A DNA stretch of 64,000 nt from Erythrocercus mccallii (taxonomy: Eukaryota > Chordata > Aves > Passeriformes > Dicruridae). The stretch is from NCBI GenBank assembly GCA_013397435.1, contig VZRG01001036.1, forward strand, positions 180,532-244,531. Direction: 5' to 3'. The notes beneath the pieces are model-generated. The model had not been told where the DNA came from, made no database searches, and was given only the letters and a program-made list of their open reading frames with translations. Numbering within the stretch: the stretch's first letter is position 1; every line of letters begins with the position of its first letter. Below are positions 51,658-63,400 of the stretch, one piece after another. Made by a program: the position numbers and the translations under genes.

Positions 51658-51671
51658 CCACTAGATGGCAC
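51658..51671 (+). promoter_or_regulatory. CTCF-type motif, plus orientation
   Basis: CCACTAGATGGCAC matches the CTCF core CCASYAGRKGGCRS at every position. It lies 1.55 kb from the minus-oriented motif and points away from it. Confidence 0.65.
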
Positions 51672-54600
51672 CAGAAGTGTACCCTTCCCAGCCCGGGTGT
51701 GCCCTGAGCCACTGGGGGAAACTGGGGGAATCCAGCCCAGCCCTTCCTCACTGCAGAGCCAGAGACCTCAGCACATACCAGTGCCTCCTCCTCGTCTTTT
51801 CTTCATGGACTGTGGGGTGCTGCGGTAAAGGCAGGAATTTCAGCCTTAAAATCCAGCCTTCAGTGATGTCCTGGGGGAAATAGCCTGTGGTGGCTTTTGC
51901 CAGGGTGCCTGTCACACACACCCTCCTGTCCCCACCCATGGGCCAGACATCACTCCCAGCTGGGTGCTGGAGAGGAAAACCTTAAAAGGTGGGATGCAAG
52001 TTATTGTGATTAATATTGGGATTAATATATGAGTTACCCATCATTTGACAGTCTCCTCTTGGGAGGGATGAGAATAAAACACAATTCACTACATAATTTT
52101 GCAATCAGGTTTGCCTTCTCTGAGGTCTCACAGTTTTAGGGATTGATTCTCCTCATGCACATTTGATATTCAACAGAGCTCTGCATGTCCCAGAGTATTA
52201 CCTGTGTTTTTCATTATCCAGTCCTCCATTCCCTGTCACATCCTTGGCAAAGCCACTATATAAACCTGGAAAGCACAGAAGGCACTTCAGCAAATGTCAA
52301 ATCTTTCCTCAGACCTTGCAGCATACTTAAGGAGCATTTTTCCATTGCCCTCAGCATCAAGCCCTGAAGGTGACCCTCAGAGACGGCAGCTCAAATGTGG
52401 GGACTGCTGGTGAGGCCCTGTAGCAGCACTTCAAAGCAGCCAGCCAAACCCTGGCCCCAAGCAGTGTGGGGGAGTCAGGTGACAAATCATTCCTCATCAC
52501 ACAACCCTTCTGCCCAGAGCAGAGCTGCAGAGGTGATGGAGCACAGCTTCCAAAAGAGCCAGAGCAGCTTGTCACTCCTCCCTGCCCATATCACAAGCCT
52601 GGTGTGTCTGGGTGATAGGTGAGCTTGGCTGTGGCACAACCCTTGTGCCAAGGGGGTCCCAGTGAAACCTTGAGTGCAAAGGGAGTGGGAGAGGAACATT
52701 TGTGCAGGGAGCCTCTGAGAGATCCTGTCCTGCTCACAGAGGTGGAGTCACTGGAAGAAAGGCCAAATGGGAGATGCACAGCACAGCTCCTTGGTGGCGT
52801 TGGCAGGCTGGTGGCAATGGCAGGGCTGTCCCTGCCCACATCCCAATGCCACAAGATAATCCTGCAGGATGATCCTGAGTGTGATCCTGCTTCCCAACCC
52901 TCTGCAGAGAGTGGCACAAATCCCACACAAGCGCTTTAACCCCAGGTCAGGGTGAAAACTAGAAAGGAGGAGGCTGGATCACTTGGGAAGTTCAGGTCAC
53001 ACAACAGAGTGGGTTAAAATCCCTCATCCCTTCCATCAAACAAGGAAAATCCCTCATCCTTCTTCCTTGCAGCTTCTCCTCCGCTCCCTGATCACCTCAG
53101 TCACTCCTAGGGAGTGACCCAGCATTGCCTTGTTGCTGCCTCCCCTCCTGGGGAGCCACCAGGAGCCTCCCCACACACCATCTGCTCTCCGCAGGTGACT
53201 TGTGGGTGCCCAAGGACATCCCTCCCACATCATCTTCCTCCACACAAGGCTGCCTCTCCCCATCACCCCTAGCCAACATCCCTGGGCCCTCTGGCTCTGG
53301 AAAACTTCATTAAACCTCATGGGCAAACTCAAGTCTTTATTTGGTCTCTCCATGAGTGGATGCTTTACACATGAAGCAAAAACTTGCTGCTACAAAACCT
53401 CATTGATCTGCACACAGGAATGGCAAGTCTGGTGTCCCTCAGGGCTCCCAGCTGCTGATTCCAAGCAGAACACACCCTTGTCTGGCTGCAGATGTCAAAT
53501 GGTACAGATACACATAGACATTGACGTGTGTATGGCCAGAGCTGTCCACGTGCTGAAGGATTATTTTTAGCCCGACAGTGATGGAAACGTCAGAGAGGGG
53601 TTTATTTATTTTCTCTGGAAGTCTTGTTGCTTGAAATCCCCATTGGCAGAGGGTGACCCAGACCCTGCTGTCTCAATAGGGTCTGTCATCCAGGTCTGAC
53701 ATCCCTTCCCACCCTTGAAAAGTGTGCAATTCAGCAGGAGGGGAGGGTGACTGGCCCAGAGTGCCTGGCAGGGTTGGCAACCTGCAGGTGCTCATCCAGC
53801 CCTGCAGCCCACCCAGCCAGGTGGCAGTTCCCTCAGATTCCCCAGCCTTCCCACATCCCAGGCAAGGTCTCACTGAAGTCACAATGGACAGCTATGAAAT
53901 GTTTGGGAATATCAGCACTGGCCTTTTGAGCAGCTGTGTAGTCATGAAGGGCCTGCAGGCCGTGGGATGCTCTCACTGCTCTTCAGTGACATGAGAGATG
54001 AAGTGTAACAGTGCCAAGGTCTCCTGGTGCCTTGAAAGCACACAGAGGACTCCCTGGAGATAGAGCAATCTGTTTCTTCCTTCTCCTCTGACGCTCACCC
54101 CACTCTCAGCTGAGATTCCTTTGTTCCTAGCTGCACCAGAAACAAAGCTAATGATAATTACAAACCAAAAATTTCCAGCTTACAGGACCCCATCTGCATG
54201 TAGGGCTCTGGGATGGGGCACCTGTGTTCCTGGAGTGATGGCACAGCACTGCAGAGTGTGGCAGTGCCCAGCTGGGTCTGCATTTCTCAGGGTACCAGGG
54301 CATGACATGTCTGCTGCTACACACATTGACAGGTTATGCACAAATTTTCACTCTTCTTTTTATGGAAGCAGACTTGAGGGGGAAATGGCTGCTCAGAAAA
54401 GCACTGGCACATTTGAGGTAGAGTTTTTTGCTTGGTTATGGTGGCAGAAAGGAGCAGTAATGGCCCATATTCACACAATAGCAAAGGGGGACCTTGAACC
54501 ACATCCAGTTTGGGGGCTGTGACCAGTCCATAGATAATCAGGAAGAAAAGTCAGTGTTTTTCCTTCAGAACTGCCTATTTGCATGTGAAAACTAGCAGAG

Positions 54601-55200
54601 AACTTGCCCAGAGGCTGGGACAAACATCTCCTTTTACTGACTGCTTCCCATGAGATTTTCTCCTCCCTCTCCAAGAGGAAATTTCCAGTAACTGAGGTAT
54701 AAAAATTAATACAAGAATATGCTCCTGAGCCATCTGTAAAACGGATGAGCTCCCCACCCCACACCTCACCATGGCAGGCTGCCCCCAAAGCAGGTCAGAG
54801 TCTTCATGAGAGAGGGAAGAGGCAGCTCTGTCTTCACCCTCCTGGTGCAGGTCAGGCTTTGGGGGGTAAACTGAGGTGCTCAGACCTGCAGGCATTGGCA
54901 GCACAATCAGCCAGGCAATATTCCATAACAGAGGTCTTGGATCCCTCAGGAGGTTGCAATGCTGGGACACCATGTGGTGCAGCAGTCCCTGGTTTCATTA
55001 GAGATTTCATGGAACAAGGGATGGAAGCAGAGAAGCATTAGGTGAGGGGAAACCTTCTTCCTCCACACTTGCCACATCCTGGGAATAACCACCAGGACTC
55101 AGCTGAATAGCAATCTCTAGGAAATTTTGAAGAAATGTCTTTCTACCATATCTCATTCATTTTCCTCCTGGACTTTACATGTGAGATTAGGATTTGAGCC

Positions 55201-57262
55201 ACATGGTTTCCCTGCAAAAGTGTAGGAATTTTGTCTTCCATGGCTGACAGGCCTCTCCATGCATCCAGCTGCACGTGAAGCTTTCAAGGAGCTGCGGTTG
55301 AAGATGCTGGCACAGGGGAACAAGGCCTCATGTTTCTCCCAGCAGGCCTGAGGGAAGGCAAGAAAAAAGCTGGGTAATTAAATAGCACTAGTCAGAACAT
55401 GTGCAAGAGTCAAACAGCAGAAACGCCCCTCCTGTGCGCACTCTTGCATGAAGTTGTATCAACACTTACCTGCTGAAATCCTCCCCTTCCTGGGCTAAAC
55501 AATCCATGGGCCCACAGCCATGGGCAGCACCCCTGCTGCTGCCTGCCCTCCCCAGCCAAACCTTCTTACTTCTCTTCCAGAAGGACATTTTGTGCTAACA
55601 TGAAACAACCAAAACCAATGCTTTTCCAAAGTCCTGCCACCTCCATATACAGCAGGGAGAAATGTGTTCCTGGCTAGGAGGAAGCAGCTGATTGCCAGAG
55701 AGCCTACAGGTCACACCCCAGAGCATGGCAGCAAAATCACAGGGCTAGGATGGAAGGAGGAAGGTGGCACATCCCATAACTGATTTCACCTTTACTGATA
55801 CCTCTGAACTCAGATGAGGCCACCAAATTGTGCTAGGCGTGTGTGTCCACCACACTGCACACTCAACCAGGTCTGCTGGGATTTGGGAGCCTATTTACTC
55901 AGGGGATTTCAGCAAATAGGAGATTAAGCTACTTACAGTGCTTTAAAAGCATGTTCCTCGATATTTTTACTAAAGCAAAAGTGACACTATGGGTAATTTC
56001 CTTAAGGCAGGGTATAAACATGGGTGGCTGACAGCCAGTTCATTATATCAGAATCAGTTTTCATTAGGAGGGGAAGCTTTGTGCTTATTAATTGTTTCTC
56101 TAATTGCTTTCTCTCCCTGCTACCAGGGCAGACTGCTATCTGCCTGTGCCTGGAGGGCAGAGTCCTGCATACCTCATCTCTGATCTGCTAACATGGGTAA
56201 CTATAAATAAATGGTGACACCTGGGAGTGGAGGAGGAAAGGGACTGTGCTTCTCAACCTCAGTCTAGTCAGCTTATGCAACAGAGAGTAAGTGCTGACAA
56301 TCTGCAGTTATTAATTGAGCGGGACTATTTCTGATAGCTGAGGGCTCTGACCTGGACAATATAAACCAAAATTCTCCACCTCTGAACTGGAACTGGATAA
56401 CTTTGGGCTAACAAGAAGTTGTCAATTATTTGAAGTGAAGAAAATAGCTGCATGTCCTCGTTTAAGCAGTATTTTAAAACCATGAGGAACTGCTTAACTT
56501 CGAAATCTGCTGCAACTTAGCCCCCCCAAAAAATAAAAATGCCCATTTGTGACTACAAAGGAGTCCCTTGGGAGACTGAAAGGTGATTGCAAGTGCTCCA
56601 AATGAGCCTTGGCAATTTTCACCATTCGATTTAACTCCTTACAGAGACAGTCATCCCTCTGATTTTAACCCTCTTCCCTTCTGACATCAACTGCTGCTGC
56701 TGCCAGCACACGGTGGGCACATTTGCCTCTGGTTCTCATAGCACAGTACAGTCATCTAAATAGGGCCAAGCCTAGTTTAATTAATGCAGCTGTCATGGAG
56801 GAGGCAGTGGTGGGGTTCACATACCCTTCCCCTCATCACCAAAGAAGCAGGAGGATCACTGAGAGGATCTTCCTTGGCTTGTCCTGCTAGGAGGCAGCAG
56901 CACTTACCTGAGAGACCACGCCCATGCAGAGGTTAAGAGCTGGAAGGGAGGGGATGCTGCAGAGAGACCTTGCTGCAGGGACACACAGACAGGAGTGAAA
57001 GATGGGGAGAAAGAGCCCTGTCTTCTTCTTTGTCCCTGCTGTAACCTGAATCACTCATCTAAGCATTCAGCATCCCACACTGCCTACAACACGATCCTCC
57101 AGGGTGTGGAAGTCCGCAGGTGGAGAGAGAGAAGTAGAGCCAGTGCGTATAGCAATGAGGACCTTGAGGAAGTGAAGCTACAGCTCCACCTCCCTGTAAG
57201 AAGTGTGCCTACCTGTGCAGGTACACATTACACACAAGCACATTCACACACACCCACCTTTG
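55201..57262. other. Probable 3' flank and 3' UTR of the minus-strand SEC6 gene
   Basis: The 3' UTR of the minus-strand gene must start at 57262 and run downwards. No AATAAA is seen on the minus strand nearby, but an ATTAAA variant is present (plus-strand TTTAAT at 56776-56781), which would give a UTR of about 0.5 kb. The stretch 56030-56530 is AT-rich and repeat-free. A minus-strand open segment near 55250-55350 behind an acceptor-like site was considered and not accepted. Confidence 0.4.
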
Positions 57263-57443
57263 CTAACAGCAGAGGCAGCCACAGAGTCCATATTTTCTAG
57301 GTTTTACTTCTATATCTGCAAAAAGCAAGTTTGCTTCTGTTTCTGATTCGCCACAATTATCGTGAAATGCCCTCAAGAGGGCAGCTCTGTCTTCTCGGCT
57401 GAGCGAATCTTTGATGTCCAGCATTGCACTCAGATGTTCCTTC
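57263..57443 (-). CDS. SEC6-like paralogue, last exon (stop)
   Basis: The acceptor on the minus strand is CCTTTTGGAAAG|G, the base that completes Arg with the AG of the preceding exon. It encodes KEHLSAMLDIKDSLSRED, a SEC6 C-terminal helix, then LLFADIEV, aligned with PLFSNINV of TNFAIP2. A 13-residue extension KPRKYGLCGCLCC follows before TAG (57263-57265). Confidence 0.87.
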
Positions 57444-60400
57444 CTTTCCAAAAGGACAAGAGGACAAATAAGTGAATGAGTCAAGAAACAAAAAAGAAAA
57501 AAAAAAAAGTTTGTTTCCTATCCCCCAGTTTTGCTGGACCGGACCAAAGATTGGAAGCTGATTTTGACACCCTCTGGCTACCTAAAGAGGAGCCCATGTC
57601 CCAAGAGCTGTGTGGGATAGGGCTGAGCCCATGGGTCCCAGGCCCAGGGCACACAGCATCTCTGTAAAGTATTGAAAATGTTCAGCTAAGGTTATTCCTA
57701 GAAAAAGACCTGTATCTATCATACTAGGTTTCAGATAACTCTACATTTGACCATTTGGAAGCATTTTTGATATCTTTTCTCCCCTCAGATGGAGCTAATT
57801 CTTGTTCATCTGGAAGGTTACAGGTTTTGTGTTCTACAGAGCACTGTTCCACTGAGTGTGGAAATACCATATTGGATATAAGGCAAATGTATCCAAGCCA
57901 AACAGTTTGAAACAGAGAAATCTGTTGTAATCAAGAACAGTGCATCCACTCACACCAGGATGACCTTCTCTGAGATCTGGGTCTTCTGAGAACTTTCTAT
58001 GCCCATTTCCTATACTATATATATATACATATACATATATCATTGTTATGATGTATCAGACAAGCAGCTTTTTAGCTCAATAGCACCTTCAAAAGTAAAA
58101 AAAAAAGAAATAAGAAACCAGATGAAGCATAACATAATCTCTTTGTCTTTCTTTTTATTTTTGTTTCTTTGCCTACATCAGTCCTTCCTACAGAAGTCTA
58201 GAGACTTCCCTTGCTGCAGGTTTATATCACGACTGTCATGTTGAATAGGCACTGAAGTAATTATCTACCACAAATTGTCTGCCCCACATTTGAAGGTATT
58301 CACACTTTTGGCCTTCACAGCATCCTGTGACAGAGAACTCTACACTGCAGTCATGTTAAGTTGGAAAAACACAGGCATAGCATATCAGAACAAAAGATAA
58401 ATGCAATAAACCACAGACTTTGGAAAAAATGCAGTTAGCTAAGATCTCTCCTTCCTAGTAAAAGCTGTGTTTCAATTCTGTTAAGTTTCCTGTAAGAAAT
58501 GTAAGTGTATATTCTTGCTGAATAAACCTAGAAATTTGTGAAAATAGTTATACAGTGTTTGGTGAAGTGTTGAAGACAAAAGCCAAGTATTTGAAAGTTA
58601 TGAAATGCCCAAGTTAAGGATGTTCTTGAAACCTACATTTGACACATATGTGCCTGTAAATTCTGCATTAAGGTAGTACTTTTCAATAGCATTTCTGCTT
58701 CGTTGACAGAAATTTCATCCATCCTCCACCTTTACAGAAGGACAGCTCAACTTCACCAGTTCATGTCTGGCAAAGATACAAACCAGGCACCATCACCTAC
58801 ATTCAAAGGGTCATTGTGCCTGGCCCAACACACTGCAAAAGCATCACTGGACTAATACTGCTGTAGGTCTTCTGGTGTCAAGTAATCATGTAGGAAAGTA
58901 CAGAAATCAAACCAACCAAAGACATTACCTGAGGTCAGGAAATTCTTTTAGAATGGGCAGAAGTGCTATTTTCATCCCCTCAGGATCAGAAGTTTCAATA
59001 AGTTCTAAAATTTCTTTTATGGGATCCTTGAGAGAACCAGCTGCAGGACCCTGGGGAGAGAAACAATGTTGTGTTCAGGGCAGGGGAAACAGCACAGCAT
59101 GTTAAGAGCTGGTCTCGTGTCAGACTGGGGATCTCTCTGTGTGGGTTAGGGGCTTTGCAGGAGCGTCTGTGCATGTATAGAAATCTGATTTTGCCCCAGG
59201 GTAGCAGAAAAGGACCTGGGAAGTAGTCACAGACTGCATCCGGGGTGGCTGGGCAACCATCTTCAGCAGTGTAGAATCCCCTCCTGCACTTCCTTTGGCA
59301 AAGCTGACAAATGTACCTCGTTTTTCCCTAAATTGCCTGTCCTTTCAGGGCTATTTCACCCTCTGGGAAGTGGTTTGCTTCTGGAGGTAAGCCCTGTGCT
59401 TGACCTATGTGAAAACAAGCTTTGTTGGCCAAACATGCTGGCATATCTGCTGCCCCAAAGCAAGCCCAGGGACAGAGAAGCAAGGGAGAATATGAAAGGA
59501 CACAGATTCTCTAACAGAAAAAAAGTGGGAAACAGGGCTGGACAGTCAAAAAAAACATTACATGGTTGGTAGACATTGCATATGATCAACTCCCTCTAAT
59601 CTGGAGCACACAGGAGAAAAAAGTCTCATCAAAAAACACACAGCATTTTTAGCAGAGCTGGAGAAGCAGAATGCAGATGAACCACCAAGAGAGAGCTTCA
59701 GGTCTTGCTCACATTTTTCATCGGTGCAGTAATGCAATTAAATTGCTTCCCTGAATTATTGATGCCACCACGTCAACAGAGACGCTGTGACAAAGCAAAC
59801 TGGGAGAACTGGCTGCCAAACTGGGGCAGGAGAAGCCCAGGTTCCCCTGATCTCTGGGGGCATTAGAAACAGCATGTCACATTCCCCATGTAGCACCTCT
59901 ACACTGAACAAAAATTAAAAATAATAATAATATTTGAAGACAGCCTTCCCCCTCTCTCTTTGCACTGCAGGCACACAGCATGTTTAACTCTGCTCAGTGC
60001 ACAAACTGTACTCAGCTCCTGAGGCACTGGTACTGTACAGCTTCATACTTGGCAAACTCACTATTACGAAATGCTAATTAATTTGAAGGCGTCAGATTTA
60101 GTTAAGCACTACATAGGCAGGCAAGGTCAGAGGTAAACAGTCTGCAGTCTAAAGAGAAAAAAAAGAGGTGTTTTGTCAGCAGTGCTTAAGTGCCTTTGAC
60201 AAATACTGCTCTTAGGAGAGAAGCAAGGTATTTCCTAATGTGTTTTGAGAATGGAGGAGAAGGAAGAGCCCAAAGAGAGGGCAGAGCAGGGCAGGGAGCA
60301 GGTGCAGCCTGTGCAGCAACTGCATGATAAATTCAGTCTGCAGCAGAGTTCATATTTCGCATGCATAACTGTGAGCCTCGTGACTAAGGAGCAGGCTGTC

Positions 60401-63400
60401 CCCTGCAAATCACTTGTGCATTTCACCTCCAACGCTTTCAGTGCTCTCACATCAAGTAAGAAAGTGCACACATCAGGGACACTGGGAAACCATTATAACC
60501 AAATGCAGCCCTTTTTCACCCAAGCTTAATGTAGGGGTTTAATAGATAATTAGATTTTCTGTATCTCCTTTGCACTGTTCTGTGCAATTTACATCCAAAG
60601 CTGATGCTGAGCACAGCATTACTGGTAAACTTCAGAGTTAAGATTAGAGAACCTTCCTGCTATTCCCCATCCCTCAATTGCTGAAAGCATTAATTCATCT
60701 GTGATTGATCACTCCAAGAAAGGTGGATCTTCAGCTAAAAGCAGCTGGCAGCCTCCAGCTCTCCACCATGAAACTAATACATTAATTATAATGGGTCCAA
60801 AAGGATTTTAGAGAAGCCTACAGACAATCATTTTTATTTAATTTTATTCCTTGGACAAGGTAGGAATTGCTGACATATGGCTTGCAAGGGACTCATCTGT
60901 GAGAAAATAGATTTTCAGCCCCTAGCACTTAATTAGGCAAGTTGTGAGAATGACTCAGCATTTGTGATATTATTAAAACCAGTGTAGCCAAGGAGGTTTA
61001 TATGCTGTCACATTTGAGTCCTGTTACCAGAATGACTTTGCAACCACTTCTGTGCTGCTCAGCCCAGCCCCTTATGAAGCATCATGGCTGGGCATTCTCA
61101 GCCTGCATCTGCTAATGAGCCATGCCAGGGACACTGCACGGCAGTGATTCTTGCAACTGGACCAGCTGAAGGAGGGGTCACTGCTGCCAGTGCAGTCCTT
61201 GCCCTTGGGTAATCAAGGGACTCATGTGACAGCTTGGTGGCATCCTCAGATGCTGTGTGCAGCACTGCCAATTACACCAGATTATGAGGTGAGGCTTTTT
61301 AAATCTTCTGAAGTTGTTTCTGCAAATCAGAACCAGCACTTCTGCACAGGTTTTCTTCAGAGGTGTGGCTCTGCTTTTACACCCAATCTTCTGCAATGCG
61401 CCTTCACCTCCTAATGGTGTGAGGTGTTTACCCCTGCAGGAAGACTCATTCCTCCCCACAGCCGTCAGCAACCACAACAGCATCAGCATGCTTTTGCCAT
61501 GAGGAAATGCCACAGCATAGAGAAATGGCTCAGGCAGCCATCATCCCAGCTCTGAGGGGCTGGGAAGGGCCTGTGGGGAGGGAGGAGGCTGGACTGGGGG
61601 GTAGCAATGCACACCCTATGTCCAGGGAGGAGCAGCCTCACAGGGCGATCCACAGAGCAGGTGATGTGGAGCAGCCTGTTTGGTTCATCACTCCAGAGGC
61701 TCAAGGGAAAGCACTGCCACCCCATGCCATGTACCAGAGGTCTGATGGGGGGAGCTGGCAGCTTTGGAGCTGTCTTCACCAGCTCAGAGGAGCCTGCCTC
61801 ATTCTTGTGTCACTGGAAGCAGAGCAAAACTTGCCTCCTCCAGTCACACATTTCAAAACCATGAACTAACAGCTTCTGACAGATCAGAAGGGATGTCAGC
61901 ACATCTGACTGTCATTTTGGTGGAGCTTGATACCCCTGTGGTAAAAACTCTTAAGCTTTTTTGTAGCTTTCAGAGTGTTTTCCTCTGCTGGTATTGCTTT
62001 TGATGACAGAGAGCAAAACTGTAACCATATCAAAGACTTACTAAGCACTCTTTAAAGATGGTTTGCATCATCCTATGATCTTCTTCTATCTTGTTGACAA
62101 TCCTCCTCCTCTGCATAGCAGATGGTTTCCTGGGAATGGTCAGGAGGGCCTGTATGTATTCTGTAATAATGATGGCATTGACAGCCTTGACGAGGGCCTG
62201 TTCCAGAGCAAAGATACCCAGATTAACTTCCCTTCACTGAGCAAGGTTCAGACCACACCTACACCAGGGCAGACAGCAGATATTCTGCCCATGCAGATGG
62301 CTGTCCCATTTCTTTGCTTAAGTATTAATTTCAAATGCTTGATCTAACACTTGGACTACCTCCAAGCTGCATGTGGATGACATAAACCTTGATGATGAGT
62401 GTGGAGACATCAAATCAAAAGCAATGGGACCAGTTAGCTGAGCCAGAGGTCACTCATACTCCAGAGCTGCAGAGACACTTGGCTTGGCTAACAAATGCAT
62501 CACCTGGGGAGAGCTACAGACAAGGCCAGATGCAGCCTCTCTTGAGCATCCACACTTGACACAGAATCCTTGGGCACACAGTTGTGGCTGAGCACAGAGA
62601 AGCTGCCAGGGCTACTCCCTCTTAGCTCCCACTGCCTGCTGAGGAACCCCAGTGCAGAGACCATGCAGTGCCCAACAGGGACAGAAAGTGTTTCTGATGG
62701 GGGGTGGGCTGCTGCACAGGAACACATTTTGTTAGCAATTGAAATCAGAGCAGGGTTAGGCTGCAGTCCAAAAGTACAGAAAATCCCCAGCTCTGTCCAA
62801 AACAGACAAAGCAAGAGACAGAGAACTCTGGCACAAGCACTTCACCACTGAGCTGCTGCTTGCCCTAGCACTAATGTGACATAATGTCCAGTGACAGGCT
62901 TTGTACAACAGTAGAATAGATCCTACTTTTTTCTCTTCCATTACATTTTTCCATATTACAAAATGTTAATTAAAATAATTACTGACAAAGAGACTGCAAA
63001 CCTGGGAGTCCCGTGCTTAGGAAGACATGTGGCACACTTAGCAGCAGCAAATCCAGCCTGCACAAAAGAGAAGGTTCCCCAGGTACCGACCCCTTTGTGG
63101 AAGAGATAGACTCAAGGGTGTTGTAAGACCCTAGACAAATTGTTTAGGCTACTGTAAGGGTGAAAAACCTTGAGTACTTTGTGAAGTTTTTTGCCAATGC
63201 TCTGCATGAGACATTGTGCTCTTTAAAAAGCTGGACTTTTTACCCCTCTGTGTCCACTCTACATCAAAGGGATCAATAATCCTTACAAGTAAGGTTGAGG
63301 CACATTAGAATCTGAGAAGATTTATGATATAATGGTATTGGGGCAATGGTAGGAGAGGAGGGAACCCAACATTCTCCTCTGTATTTGGGAGGTACATTCA

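Larger units (their letters stand above)
50336..55200. other. Intergenic sequence with a CTCF-type motif, no gene seen
   Basis: No exon recognised. It holds the (ATA)n microsatellite at 51594-51610 and the plus-oriented CTCF-type motif at 51658-51671. Open frames of 100-130 codons around 50.3-50.7, 52.6-52.9 and 54.1-54.9 kb have no recognisable domain. Confidence 0.5.

Noticed and set aside
55220..55365. A minus-strand exon behind TTGCCTTCCCTCAG
   Set aside because: One frame is open but shows no SEC6 likeness, and the SEC6-like gene already ends with a stop at 57263.
62063..62347. A 94-codon + strand frame
   Set aside because: It is the opposite-strand shadow of the paralogue exon at 62042-62197.
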